Shown piece after piece: positions 25,720-35,093 of a DNA stretch of 64,000 nucleotides. Source of the DNA: Legionella geestiana (GTDB taxonomy: Bacteria > Pseudomonadota > Gammaproteobacteria > Legionellales > Legionellaceae); the NCBI RefSeq assembly GCF_004571195.1, contig NZ_CP038271.1:1-64000 (forward strand), given 5' to 3'. A model generated the notes under the pieces. That model saw only the letters and a list, made by a program, of their open reading frames with translations. It did no database searches and was not told the origin of the DNA. Both the position numbers and the translations under genes were made by a program. Each line of letters begins with the position of its first letter. Within the stretch, counting starts at the first letter, position 1.

Positions 25720-27906
25720 TTAAAATGTGAGTTTGCCCTCATTAATAAGCTTCAGGCAGGCATCAACCGCATCAGCGTTAAAAAGCGTGCCTCTGCCGGC
25801 AGTTAATACAGCAATGCCTTCTTTAAGCGACTGGGCCGCTCGATAGGGCCTGAGCGAAGTAATGGCTTCTATGGCATCGGCAACCGCGATGATTTGAGCC
25901 TCGATAATTATTTGTTCGCCCTTTAATCCACTGGGGTAGCCGCTGCCATCGAGCTTTTCATGGTGCTGCATAATCATTTCTTTTACAGGCCATGGAAAGT
26001 CAATGTTCTTGATGATTTCATATCCTACCTGAGGGTGCGTCTTAATGAGCTCATACTCCTGCATGGATAATTTTCCTGGACGGTTCAGTATTTCTGCAGG
26101 GATATATATTTTCCCGATATCATGAATGGAAGCTCCTATGCGAATGCCTTCGATTTTGTCCTCAGGCAAGCCCATTTCATGCGCAATTGCAACCGCAATA
26201 GTGGCAACTTTGTTCATATGGCCAGAAGTATACGGGTCTCTTTTTTCAACCGTTAAGGTAATGGCTTCAATGGTTCTTAAAAGGACGCTTTCAAGTGCTT
26301 TTTGAGATTTTATATACAAGGTGTTATCTATACCGGTAAAATAGATTTGTCCTGAAGCGATTGATGCTGAACTTGTCCAGGAGACATCAAGGTAATCGCC
26401 TTCTTTGCTCTTTAACCTCGCAGTAAAATACTTTGGTGTCATTCGCTGAACAAGGTCTTTAATAATATCATCGATGGAAATTACCTTGTTCAAATGAAGA
26501 AAATCTGCAATATTTTTATCTTTTAAATCTTCCGCGGAATAACCTGTTAGCGATTGAAAAGTTTCGTTTACATTAATTATGTTTCCTTCTATGTCGCAAA
26601 TAATGTTAAATGTTTTCGGTAAATTAAAGAAATTTTCAACCTCTTCGGCGGCGAGTTTTTTTTCTGTAATATCAATCAATGCACCGCGGAAGCTGGCCTT
26701 CTCTGATGCAGTTCCTATATGATTGATTTCTCCAAATATTTCATACCAGTGCAGTGTTTGGTCTGGCCAGTATTTGCGACATTGAATGCGAAATGAATCG
26801 CGTTTCATTGAAGACATAATAGAGTTATATCTTTCGATTATTTTCTTTCTGTCTTCTGGGTAAATAGAGGAAATGAATCCAGTGAATGTCCATTTTTTAT
26901 CAGGAGCCTCACCAAAAATTTGGTTGAGGTTTTCACTGACTGTGGCCGTGTCATTTTTAATATCATATTCCCAAATACCGACTTTCGCGCTTTCAATGCT
27001 CATTTTAAGTAAATTTCTATTAGCGATAAGCTCCTTATCAAGCTCTTTCTTTTCTTTTTGAAGCTTTTCAATTAAATTTCCAAGTAATTTTGCAATATAA
27101 CTTGAGATTATAAAAATTAAAAAAGTGGATGTTGTCAGGATAATCGCTGAAGGAAATGCGGCATTCATACGCATGTTTTCTTTGATAAAATCGATGCCAA
27201 AAGAGGAGGCGATGAATACGGCCATTGAAAAGGGAAGAAAATGCCGCATGATGATGCTTGCGACATTGTCACCCGTAAATGCAGCGAAAAAATAGCTGTA
27301 GGTATTCAGGGTAATTATCGCACATGATAGAAACATGAAGCCTATGGCTGTACTGATTGCCACAGGAATGACACGATATTGATAAAGAAATGGAGTGCCG
27401 TATAAATAGGATAAAAGGAATGCTGTTGAGCCGATTAATGCGATAAACGCAGAAGTCTCCGAGAGCCGCATCCATATCAGATTGCTTTTAAATAAACTTA
27501 ACGTGGACAGTAGGACAAAGAGCGAAAAGCCTGTTAACAAAAAAAACACACCGGTTGCCGGAGACATAAATCCAGAATCCAGTGATTTAAAACTGTCAGA
27601 ATATAGTAACTGTTCAATTTGGAGATTTGTATCGGTGTAATAACTTAAAACAACCGTTAATCCGTGCAGCATTACCAAAAGGAGTATCAGGAGAGATGCG
27701 CGTCTTATAACCGGGTTTTCATTGTAATTCATGTTGATAAGAATGACGCACCCAATGAGTATAAATGCAATTGCAGTGCTGGGTGCGATTGCAACATAAC
27801 TTTCCGAAACTTGAGATAATGCAACGATACCGTACAGGCGTCCCAGAAGACCAAGTAGTCCTAAAAAAATACAACCTAAGGTGCAATACAGACTTAACTT
27901 TCGCAT
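25720..27906 (-). CDS. Membrane PAS/HD-GYP cyclic-di-GMP phosphodiesterase
   Basis: The 728-aa protein starts with about eight hydrophobic segments (residues 1-280), a possible membrane sensor. A coiled coil (LIEKLQKEKKELDKEL) leads to two PAS domains, one near 300-410 and one near 420-530. A C-terminal HD-GYP domain has H595-D596 (SIHDIGK), HHEKLDGSGYP with HH at 648-649, and GYP at 656-658, so the metal and c-di-GMP sites look intact. HD-GYP enzymes hydrolyse c-di-GMP to GMP. The gene is strikingly A+T-rich compared with mutT and zapD, suggesting recent acquisition. Legionella uses several c-di-GMP enzymes to control virulence; the target here is unknown. Confidence 0.88.
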   Translation of the reverse strand: MRKLSLYCTLGCIFLGLLGLLGRLYGIVALSQVSESYVAIAPSTAIAFILIGCVILINMNYNENPVIRRASLLILLLVMLHGLTVVLSYYTDTNLQIEQLLYSDSFKSLDSGFMSPATGVFFLLTGFSLFVLLSTLSLFKSNLIWMRLSETSAFIALIGSTAFLLSYLYGTPFLYQYRVIPVAISTAIGFMFLSCAIITLNTYSYFFAAFTGDNVASIIMRHFLPFSMAVFIASSFGIDFIKENMRMNAAFPSAIILTTSTFLIFIISSYIAKLLGNLIEKLQKEKKELDKELIANRNLLKMSIESAKVGIWEYDIKNDTATVSENLNQIFGEAPDKKWTFTGFISSIYPEDRKKIIERYNSIMSSMKRDSFRIQCRKYWPDQTLHWYEIFGEINHIGTASEKASFRGALIDITEKKLAAEEVENFFNLPKTFNIICDIEGNIINVNETFQSLTGYSAEDLKDKNIADFLHLNKVISIDDIIKDLVQRMTPKYFTARLKSKEGDYLDVSWTSSASIASGQIYFTGIDNTLYIKSQKALESVLLRTIEAITLTVEKRDPYTSGHMNKVATIAVAIAHEMGLPEDKIEGIRIGASIHDIGKIYIPAEILNRPGKLSMQEYELIKTHPQVGYEIIKNIDFPWPVKEMIMQHHEKLDGSGYPSGLKGEQIIIEAQIIAVADAIEAITSLRPYRAAQSLKEGIAVLTAGRGTLFNADAVDACLKLINEGKLTF

Positions 27907-28111
27907 GCTTGTCGTATTCCATTTTGTGCATGAGCCATGTATGAGTCGAGATGGAACTTTAAAAATGCGTACTTTCGATGTAAGGGTATACCTCTACAGA
28001 CACCCGCGTTTAACCGTGTGGTGAAAAATAATGCTTATTATTGAGAATAGCGTTTAATTTATAAAACACAAAGGAGATAAAAGACTCGTGAGTGCGTAAA
28101 TAAAGCCCGTC

Positions 28112-28858
28112 TTACAACTGACAAACTGCCAAATCGACAACGGCTGGTATATGCTGCACTTCGCGCAGACTTGAAATGTCTAAAAGACGCAAGGTCAGGC
28201 CATGATGCCCCATTTGTATTTTCGGCACCACCTGCGCACCCTTATCCATGCGAACGAGGACAAGGTGGCAGCAGGGGCGCGTTGGCAGCTGACGCTGATA
28301 AAACCCTGAATACAGATCAATGCGCGAAAATTGTGCGTTGTCTCGCAGAATTGTCAGATAAATGTAAATCGTGTCGCGCAGCGTCTGCAATTGCCCGTTC
28401 CACTGATGAAGGTCATGCTCCCGCCTTGATATATCACCCTCAAGCCAGACGGACAGCTGAGGTTCGTGCGGGGCGTGTTCGGTAATTTGATGAAGATGAG
28501 CGTGTTTGACGGATTGTAAAAAGGGCGAATGCAAAATGCCCTCGCCAAAGCGGCCTGAGACATGTCCAAGGAGCAGTATCTGCTGATATAGCCTTTCAGC
28601 GTATGTTTTTGGAAGAGCAGGGGTGGCGCGGCCGACCAGATGCTCAATGCGCATCAGTTCTTTGAGAAAACGGCTTTTTAACTCTGGTTTTTCAATGATT
28701 TTTAAAATTTCAATCAGATTTTTCAGGGCATAATGATGGATGACTGGATGCTGTTCCACGCAGGCCTGTTCAATGGATTGCAAAAGGTATTCAAGCCGCA
28801 GCGCTACTTTTGGCAGATGATGGGTGGCCACTTGAAAAGTGATGGTCTGGTTTTGCAT
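28112..28858 (-). CDS. zapD: Cell division protein ZapD (YacF)
   Basis: ZapD crosslinks FtsZ filaments at the division ring. The 248-aa protein opens with TITFQVATHHLPKVALRLEYL, equivalent to the ITFEYPLNERMRTYLRLE start of the family, and ends with the beta-domain WVRLLVDDKQ-type region (LVLVRMDKGAQVVPKIQMGHHGLTLRLLD). The coaE-zapD order is the same as in E. coli, although yacG is not seen downstream. A 54-bp gap separates it from coaE. Confidence 0.88.
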   Translation of the reverse strand: MQNQTITFQVATHHLPKVALRLEYLLQSIEQACVEQHPVIHHYALKNLIEILKIIEKPELKSRFLKELMRIEHLVGRATPALPKTYAERLYQQILLLGHVSGRFGEGILHSPFLQSVKHAHLHQITEHAPHEPQLSVWLEGDISRREHDLHQWNGQLQTLRDTIYIYLTILRDNAQFSRIDLYSGFYQRQLPTRPCCHLVLVRMDKGAQVVPKIQMGHHGLTLRLLDISSLREVQHIPAVVDLAVCQL

Positions 28859-28912
28859 GCACGTCAGCTATCCTTTGCCGTGGCATACAAATATCACAAC
28901 TTCAATGGTCTG

Positions 28913-29539
28913 TCATGCGTTATCAGGCGATTGACCGCAATTTTTTGCCATATCGAGATATCGATGATGAAGAGTCAGCACCTTCTCGCGCAGTGCTTCA
29001 AGGGTTGTATCGTTCTCAAGAACATCATCAGCAAGCAAGCGCCGTTGCGCCTCATCGGGCTGGGATGCAAGAATGGCACGTGTCTCATCATGGGATTGCC
29101 GTCTCTGAACGTTAAGGCGTTCCATCTGCTGCTGAACACCAGCCACCACCAGCAAGACCCGCGATATCCATGGATAAGGTGCTTTATCATAGAGGAGAGG
29201 AATTTCTACGATGCAGTAAGGTGACGGTGCATTGCGCGCATCCTCTTCGAGCATACGGCGAATGGCCGGGTGCAGAAGGTGCTCGAGCCATTGACGTTCT
29301 TTTGCATCTGCAAACACACGCGCACGCAGCGTTTCACGGTTTAGAGAGCCGTCTTCCCGCAATACCGATGCGCCAAAATGCTCGGTGATTGCCCGAAGCT
29401 CAGGAGTCCTCGGCAAAGTCAGGGCCCGCGCCGCCTGGTCAGCATCAGACACCGAGATGCCAAGTTGTGCGAACATGGAGGCAACGGTCGACTTGCCACT
29501 GCCAATGTTCCCGGTAAGACCCACACAAAAAAGAGACAT
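28913..29539 (-). CDS. coaE: Dephospho-CoA kinase
   Basis: CoaE phosphorylates the ribose 3'-OH of dephospho-CoA in the last step of coenzyme A synthesis. The 208-aa protein has the P-loop GLTGNIGSGKST at its start, SDADQAAR for CoA substrate binding, and EIPLLYDK in the lid-proximal region. ATG at 29539 gives the standard N-terminus; an in-frame GTG 33 bp upstream would add a non-conserved leader and overlap the previous gene. It lies 5 bp after the small repeat-protein gene, so it likely shares the bioA-side transcript. Biotin and CoA synthesis genes are close together here. Confidence 0.95.
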   Translation of the reverse strand: MSLFCVGLTGNIGSGKSTVASMFAQLGISVSDADQAARALTLPRTPELRAITEHFGASVLREDGSLNRETLRARVFADAKERQWLEHLLHPAIRRMLEEDARNAPSPYCIVEIPLLYDKAPYPWISRVLLVVAGVQQQMERLNVQRRQSHDETRAILASQPDEAQRRLLADDVLENDTTLEALREKVLTLHHRYLDMAKNCGQSPDNA

Positions 29540-29544
29540 GATTA

Positions 29545-29973
29545 TCAGTCTGTCGCCATGAGGCTTGAACACATCAAGAGATTAACATAGCAGGTTTCAG
29601 GCATGACGCTTTGTTCCTGACACCAGGATTTTGCGCCAAAAATAGCTTCATCACGGTTCGTGTAAATGCTGCCCTGCCAGCGGTTGGGAAGGTTGTCAAT
29701 AGCAACGCATTGCCACATGGGACGGCTTAAAATACCATCAACATAGGCTTCACAATACTCTTTCGCCGTCTTGCAGCTTTCAGGCTTTTTACTCTGTTTT
29801 TTGCAATTATCATACGCCTGGTTAATGGCCGCGCGCTGATAGGTGCTTTTCGCAAGCCACTGTTTGTTTTCGTTATCATAGGACGTGCACTGCCAATAGC
29901 TGGCGCTGTCGGCGTGCGTCAGTGTCGCAAACCAGAGGGGCATCAGCAGCAGAGTCAAAGACCGTTTACGCAT
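29545..29973 (-). CDS. Small exported protein with two Cys-rich repeats, 142 aa
   Basis: MRKRSLTLLLMPLWFATLTHA is a clear signal peptide; ATG 29973 has GAGG 8 bp upstream and is preferred to one 15 bp earlier. The mature protein is two tandem copies of a roughly 55-residue unit: YWQC-x4-DN ... W ... A ... C ... PESC ... YC, then MWQC-x4-DN ... W ... A ... WC ... PETC ... MC. Each copy has four cysteines in matching positions, so two disulfides per unit are likely. I know of no function. It overlaps the EAL gene by 8 bp and precedes coaE, so it is part of this transcription unit. Confidence 0.75.
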   Translation of the reverse strand: MRKRSLTLLLMPLWFATLTHADSASYWQCTSYDNENKQWLAKSTYQRAAINQAYDNCKKQSKKPESCKTAKEYCEAYVDGILSRPMWQCVAIDNLPNRWQGSIYTNRDEAIFGAKSWCQEQSVMPETCYVNLLMCSSLMATD

Positions 29974-31579
29974 GGCGATTTTCCTCAAGAAGGTGGTTCA
30001 GGGCTTTGGCATGCAGCGGCTTTGAGTACAGCCAACCCTGCATGCAGGTAATTCCCAACGATTTCAGATAATTACATTGTGCGTGTGTTTCTACCCCTTC
30101 GGCAACTATTTCGAGCTGTAATTTTCGCGCCATGTCCACAATAGGTACAATCAGCGTTTCTGTTAACGCCCCCGTGCCAATGGCCTGGATAAAAGACTGA
30201 TCAATCTTAAGATAATTAAACGGAAAGTGCTGCAAATAACGGATGCTGGCATGTCCTGTTCCAAAATCATCCACAGCCAGTTGAAATCCTTTTGCCCGCA
30301 GATTTTCCATGCTCTTGCGAAGTTCACCATTGCTGGTATCGAATAATTCGCGCTCAGTGATTTCAAACATAAGCTGTTCGGGGCGAACGTGGTGACGTTT
30401 ACAGAGGGTTTCGAGCGTGTCAAAAAAGTGCCTGTCGGCAAAATGTCCCGCTGAAAGATTAATGGCGAGATAAAAGGGGGCATTCGCTTCGAAAAGCGAT
30501 TTGCAATCTGCAAGTGCGGTTTCCATGAGCTGCAGGGTCATGGGAACAATCAGGCCGCTGCGCTCAGCTTCAGGTATAAATACATTTGGCAGACTTACGC
30601 CCTCGGGTGCGTCCTGCCAGCGCGCCAGCATTTCAGCACCGCAAAAGGCGTTGTTTTTAAGATCAAAGGTTGGCAGGTAAACAGGATAAAACGCATGGTT
30701 ACGAATGCCATTCTGTATTAGCCCCTCCAGTGAAAACCGTCGTTTAAGCATATTGCGCACGGCTTGATACAACAGGGCAGACAGCAGGAGTGTTGCAAGC
30801 ACCAGAAGGGAGGAGGAAAATATCAGCTGGCGATTGAAATTTTCAGGATTTTTGGAAACATAGAGCAACACCTTTTCAACCGACTGAAGGCGAGTGGCTT
30901 CGGGCGTGGTCGACTGGGTAGGGCGACTGGCAATTTGTCTGAGGGCTTCATTTTCGGCAAGCGCCTCAGGACCTGTCAGGGGGTTTTTATCGCTGACCCG
31001 CAAAAGCGTAGTATGGCGTCCCTCGTCATAGAGCAGGGTCGCCAGTGTATCCGGCGTGTCCGGCGTGAGCGCGCGCTCCAGCAGCAACTGGAGGACAAAA
31101 ATAGTGATGTAATAGTTACCCTGTCGGCTCTGCAGCATGAAAGCCGGTTTGTCGTTGGCATCAAGGGTAACAGGGCCATGCAGCCGTGTCGTTTCAGAGT
31201 GTCCCACGCGACCGGCTGTGGCTTTGGATATTGTGGCGCACAGTACCTGGCCGTCCAGACCGCTCACCACCACACCGGAAATGTTTGGATTGTTAAACTC
31301 AATTGAGCTTAGGGCCGGGAGCAGTGCCTCATGGCACTCCTCTGGATGGAGTGCTTCAAGTGGCAGACGCAGAATAGGGATGAGTATTCGCGAGAAAAGG
31401 CTGTCAATCTGTTCACGGGCATGCTCGGTTTCACGCGCCAGAACCTGCGTAAGCTGCAGTTCCGTTTGCCTCCAGTTAAAATACAGTGCTGCCGTGATAA
31501 TGGCGAGAGTGACCATGAGCCATACAAGGTTCAGGAGCCAGAATGATTTTTTGCTGTTTTGGAAACTTGTATTGGTCAA
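29966..31579 (-). CDS. CSS-type membrane EAL c-di-GMP phosphodiesterase
   Basis: The 537-aa protein has a membrane segment at 13-33, a periplasmic domain with paired cysteines C82 and C114, a second membrane segment at about 245-265 and a C-terminal EAL domain. This is the layout of CSS-domain phosphodiesterases such as E. coli PdeC, whose activity is controlled by periplasmic disulfide formation. The EAL motif reads EML (GAEMLARW), but the catalytic glutamates and metal site FEITERE, VDDFGTGHAS, YLKIDQSF and EGVET are intact, so hydrolysis of c-di-GMP to pGpG is expected. It starts 17 bp after bioA. Confidence 0.9.
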   Translation of the reverse strand: MTNTSFQNSKKSFWLLNLVWLMVTLAIITAALYFNWRQTELQLTQVLARETEHAREQIDSLFSRILIPILRLPLEALHPEECHEALLPALSSIEFNNPNISGVVVSGLDGQVLCATISKATAGRVGHSETTRLHGPVTLDANDKPAFMLQSRQGNYYITIFVLQLLLERALTPDTPDTLATLLYDEGRHTTLLRVSDKNPLTGPEALAENEALRQIASRPTQSTTPEATRLQSVEKVLLYVSKNPENFNRQLIFSSSLLVLATLLLSALLYQAVRNMLKRRFSLEGLIQNGIRNHAFYPVYLPTFDLKNNAFCGAEMLARWQDAPEGVSLPNVFIPEAERSGLIVPMTLQLMETALADCKSLFEANAPFYLAINLSAGHFADRHFFDTLETLCKRHHVRPEQLMFEITERELFDTSNGELRKSMENLRAKGFQLAVDDFGTGHASIRYLQHFPFNYLKIDQSFIQAIGTGALTETLIVPIVDMARKLQLEIVAEGVETHAQCNYLKSLGITCMQGWLYSKPLHAKALNHLLEENRHA

Positions 31580-31595
31580 TTAGCAGTTCCTGAGC

Positions 31596-32927
31596 TCAGA
31601 TTGTCCAGTCGCGTTTTTTGCACGCATGTAGTGAGTGTAGGGTGATTTCTGCAAGTTTTTCAACCGTGCTGCTGTCCATGGTAAGCGGTGGCAGCCAGTA
31701 AAGGGTGTTTCCTATGGGGCGCAGGAGCGCGCCACGTCTCTGCGCTTCATGGGCAAGCGTGAAGCCTGCGCGGGCATGAGCGGGGGCTTTTATGTCTGCT
31801 GCAACCATGGCCCCTAGTGAGCGCACATTTTCCAGTGCGTCAGAATCATTTGCAACGGTTAAAAAATGTTCGCGAAGCGTATGGCCGAGTGAGGCTGCCC
31901 GCGCGAGGATGCCCTCGCTCTCGAATGTTTCGAGTGTCGCCAGTGCCGCTGCAACGGCCAGCGCGTTTGCGCTGTGCGTGTGGGAGTGTAAAAATGCCTT
32001 GCCACTCGCGGCATCAGCATAAAATTCCTGATAAATTCCTGTATTCACCAGCGTGCAGCTAAGTGGCAGGGCTCCAGCTGTTAATCCTTTGGAAAGGCAG
32101 ACCATATCCGCGCGAATGCCAGCATGCTCACACGCAAGCCAGGTGCCGGTACGCCCAATGCCAGTCATGATTTCATCAGCGATAAGAAGAATACCGTGCT
32201 CGCGGGCAAACATGCTCAGTCGCCTTAAAAAATCGGCGCTGTAGCAGCGCATGCCGATTGCCCCCTGAATTAATGGCTCCACGATAATGGCGGCAAGCGT
32301 GTCTTTTGCGGCGAGTAACTGTGATTCAATATACGGCCATACGTGTTCACAATCCTTCCAGAGCGGGTCATCCGTGCCGCTGACAAAGGGAAGCGGGCTT
32401 AAAAAGTCGCACGCAAAGCCTGGCTGATGTTCGCCAATGCGAAAAGCTTCAGCCCTGCTGACGCTCAAGGCTCCAAGGGTTTCACCATGATAGGCGCCAG
32501 AGAGCGCCATAAAACGCGTACGCTGATGCTCGCCGCGGTGGCGCTGATACATGAGGGCGAGCTTTAGGGAAATTTCAACAGCACTTGAGCCATCGCTTGC
32601 GAACAATACGTGCTGAAGACCAGAGAGAGCCGCAAGCTTTTCCCCGAGACGCGCAAGGTTTTCATGGGTGGTGTTGGCGGCAATGACGTGCTCAAAACGT
32701 TCGAGTTGCGCACGAATGGCCGCAAGAATGGCGGGGTGTCCATGGCCCAGGGATTTGCACCACCAGCTTGAGATGCTATCAATCAGCGCACCATCCGGGG
32801 TATACAGCAGGCTTCCTGATGCCCGTTCAATCACCAGTGGCGCTACCCGCTCAAAATCTTTCATCTGGGCGCAGGGGTGCCAGATATGACGCAGGTCGCG
32901 CGTAATTAAATCGGAGCTGTTAACCAT
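31596..32927 (-). CDS. bioA: Adenosylmethionine-8-amino-7-oxononanoate transaminase
   Basis: BioA converts KAPA to DAPA in biotin synthesis, using S-adenosylmethionine as amino donor. The 443-aa class III transaminase has the family start HIWHPCAQMKDF, ISSWWCKSLGHGHP for substrate binding, SDGSSAVEISLKLA, IADEIMTGIGRTG with the PLP Asp, and the PLP lysine in LSKGLTAG. It is divergent from bioB with 73 bp between starts; its start codon overlaps the left half of a BirA-type operator. The EAL gene follows closely. Confidence 0.96.
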   Translation of the reverse strand: MVNSSDLITRDLRHIWHPCAQMKDFERVAPLVIERASGSLLYTPDGALIDSISSWWCKSLGHGHPAILAAIRAQLERFEHVIAANTTHENLARLGEKLAALSGLQHVLFASDGSSAVEISLKLALMYQRHRGEHQRTRFMALSGAYHGETLGALSVSRAEAFRIGEHQPGFACDFLSPLPFVSGTDDPLWKDCEHVWPYIESQLLAAKDTLAAIIVEPLIQGAIGMRCYSADFLRRLSMFAREHGILLIADEIMTGIGRTGTWLACEHAGIRADMVCLSKGLTAGALPLSCTLVNTGIYQEFYADAASGKAFLHSHTHSANALAVAAALATLETFESEGILARAASLGHTLREHFLTVANDSDALENVRSLGAMVAADIKAPAHARAGFTLAHEAQRRGALLRPIGNTLYWLPPLTMDSSTVEKLAEITLHSLHACKKRDWTI

Positions 32928-32949
32928 GGTGATTTTTTTAAGTTGACAA
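32917..32949. promoter_or_regulatory. BirA-type biotin operator between bioA and bioB
   Basis: CTGTTAACC at 32917-32925 and AGTTGACAA at 32941-32949 form an imperfect dyad with a 15-bp spacer. BirA operators in proteobacteria read TTGTAAACC, 14-16 bp, GGTTTACAA. Each half here matches about six or seven of nine positions. The left half covers the bioA start codon and the right half covers the bioB -35, which would allow repression in both directions. Confidence 0.65.
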
Positions 32950-32970
32950 TACGAATGCCGACTTTATCAT
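32943..32970 (+). promoter_or_regulatory. bioBFHD promoter
   Basis: A perfect TTGACA at 32943-32948 is followed after 16 bp by TATCAT at 32965-32970. The bioB GTG start lies 31 bp further with an AAGGGG ribosome site. The -35 is inside the right half of the proposed BirA operator. Confidence 0.7.
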
Positions 32971-33000
32971 GTGAGGTACTGATAACAAAAGGGGAAAAGT

Positions 33001-33963
33001 GTGTCCGGTTCAAACGGTAAATGGTCGACAGATGCCATTCTGGCAATTTACAGCAAACCACTCAATGACCTGCTCTTTGAGGCACATACCGTGCACCGCG
33101 CGCATCATGCGCCCAATCGCATGCACATGGCAACACTGCTCAGCATTAAAACCGGCGCCTGCCCTGAGGATTGCGGCTACTGCTCGCAAAGCGGGCACCA
33201 CAACACCGGTCTGCAGAAAGAGCCGCTTATGGACGTTGAAGCCGTGCTGGAACGTGCCCGCGAGGCCAAAGCCGGTGGTGCGAGCCGTTTCTGCATGGGA
33301 GCCGCCTGGCGAAACCCGCCGGATAAAGCGATGCCGGCACTGATTGAAATGATAAAGGGCGTACGTGCGCTGGGTCTTGAAACCTGCATGACCCTTGGCA
33401 TGCTGGATGCGGATAAGGCAAAAATGCTGGCGGACGCCGGTCTTGGATATTACAACCATAATATTGACACTTCCCCATCTTATTACGAGAAAGTCGTTAC
33501 CACCCGCTGTTTTTCTGACCGACTGGATACGCTCGAAAATGTTCGCCAGGCAGGCATTAACGTGTGCTCAGGCGGCATTGTCGGTCTTGGCGAAACGCGT
33601 GACGACCGTGTTGAATTTCTCCAGACACTCGCCAACCTGCCAACGCCGCCTGAAAGTGTGCCGATTAACCAGTTGATTCCGGTGGAGGGAACGCCGCTGG
33701 CGCGCGCCGAGCCGGTAGATGGCATTGAGCTTGTGCGTACAATTGCAACGGCGCGAATCCTGATGCCCAAAAGTGTTGTGCGTCTGACAGCTGGTCGTCA
33801 CGCGATGAGTGACGAGCTGCAGGCGATGTGCTTTTTTGCTGGCGCCAATTCAGTGTTTCTTGGTGAGAAACTGCTCACAGAAGAAAACTCAGGTCCCAGT
33901 CGCGATGCAAGTCTCTTTGAAAAGCTTGGTATCACCGCAATGGAACTGGAACCTGCATGTTGA
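33001..33963 (+). CDS. bioB: Biotin synthase BioB
   Basis: BioB inserts sulfur into dethiobiotin in the last step of biotin synthesis. The 320-aa radical-SAM enzyme has the C-x3-C-x2-C cluster motif in [13 protein letters not shown], and the second-cluster cysteines and arginine occur in [21 protein letters not shown] and VVRLTAGR. Start is GTG 33001 after AAGGGG. First gene of bioBFHD, overlapping bioF by 7 bp. Confidence 0.97.
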   Translation: MSGSNGKWSTDAILAIYSKPLNDLLFEAHTVHRAHHAPNRMHMATLLSIKTGACPEDCGYCSQSGHHNTGLQKEPLMDVEAVLERAREAKAGGASRFCMGAAWRNPPDKAMPALIEMIKGVRALGLETCMTLGMLDADKAKMLADAGLGYYNHNIDTSPSYYEKVVTTRCFSDRLDTLENVRQAGINVCSGGIVGLGETRDDRVEFLQTLANLPTPPESVPINQLIPVEGTPLARAEPVDGIELVRTIATARILMPKSVVRLTAGRHAMSDELQAMCFFAGANSVFLGEKLLTEENSGPSRDASLFEKLGITAMELEPAC

Positions 33964-35093
33964 GCGATTTGCTGTCGGTTCGCGCCCAGAGTTTACGCGA
34001 GCGCGGCCTCTGGCGGGAGCGCACGCTCGTGGATGGCGTGCCCATATCCCGCCATTTTGCCAGTAACGACTATCTTGGACTGTCGGCCGATGCGCGTGTT
34101 CGCAAGGCGTTTGCCGATGCATTCGCGCGCCTTTCGCCCTGCAGCGCCGGCTCGCTTGTGGTCAGCGGTTATCATCCAGAGCATAAGGCATTGGAGGCGG
34201 CCTTTTCTGAAGCGCTCAATGTGGAAGATTGTCTGGTGTTTGGCGCGGGTTATACCGCCAATCTCGCTTTAGGCCGTTTTTTAGGCCGTAATGGCATTAC
34301 GCTCGTAATGGATAAAGCCATACATGCGTCTGTGTATGATGGGGTATCTGCAGCAGAAGGCCGCTTTCTGCGTTTTCGTCATGTGGATGCGGATGACATG
34401 CAGGCAAAGGTTGCAAGAGCCGGGGAAAACACGGCGGTAATGACGGAGAGCGTTTTCAGCATGAGTGGTAAGACAGCACCGCTCGCGCTGTATGCCGAAC
34501 GTCTTCGCGGCACGGGTGTACCACTGGTGGTTGATGAGGCGCACGCCTTTGGGGTGTTGGGGCCTGAAGGACTTGGTGGTGTGGCGGCTGCCGGAGTGGA
34601 GGCTCATGTTGCGCTTCGTGTGATTCCATTTGGCAAGGCGTTTGCGGCTCAGGGGGCTGTGGTGGCAGGGGAGGCGCTTTATGTGCAGTCGCTCCTTCAA
34701 GAGGCGCGCTCCTGCATCTACTCAACGGCAATGAGTCCGGCCCTGGCTCAGGGGCTTTGTGATGTGCTGCCAATTGTGCGCGCCGCAGACGAATTGCGTG
34801 CGCGTCTTGATGAAATCATACACTATTTTCGCGCCTGCACACGCGCCTCCCCGCTTTCATGGGCAGACTCAACAACCGCGATTCAGCAGCTGCGCCTTGG
34901 CTGTCCGCACCGCGCACTGAAGCTTGCAGGCTTTCTTCGCGAGAAGGGATTTTTCTGCATGGCCATGCGCGAGCCGACGGTCACACGCGTGCAAACGGGG
35001 CTTAGGGTATTGCTGAACAGTCAGCATACGCCAGAGGCAATTGATGATTTTCTAAAACACATACACGTTTTTCATGACACTTGCGATTCATAA
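33957..35093 (+). CDS. bioF: 8-amino-7-oxononanoate synthase BioF
   Basis: BioF condenses pimeloyl-ACP with alanine to form KAPA. The 378-aa PLP enzyme has [13 protein letters not shown] near the start, [25 protein letters not shown] (the PLP Asp and His), and the Schiff-base lysine in [10 protein letters not shown]. Length is typical. The gene overlaps bioB by 7 bp and bioH by 20 bp. Confidence 0.95.
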   Translation: MLSDLLSVRAQSLRERGLWRERTLVDGVPISRHFASNDYLGLSADARVRKAFADAFARLSPCSAGSLVVSGYHPEHKALEAAFSEALNVEDCLVFGAGYTANLALGRFLGRNGITLVMDKAIHASVYDGVSAAEGRFLRFRHVDADDMQAKVARAGENTAVMTESVFSMSGKTAPLALYAERLRGTGVPLVVDEAHAFGVLGPEGLGGVAAAGVEAHVALRVIPFGKAFAAQGAVVAGEALYVQSLLQEARSCIYSTAMSPALAQGLCDVLPIVRAADELRARLDEIIHYFRACTRASPLSWADSTTAIQQLRLGCPHRALKLAGFLREKGFFCMAMREPTVTRVQTGLRVLLNSQHTPEAIDDFLKHIHVFHDTCDS

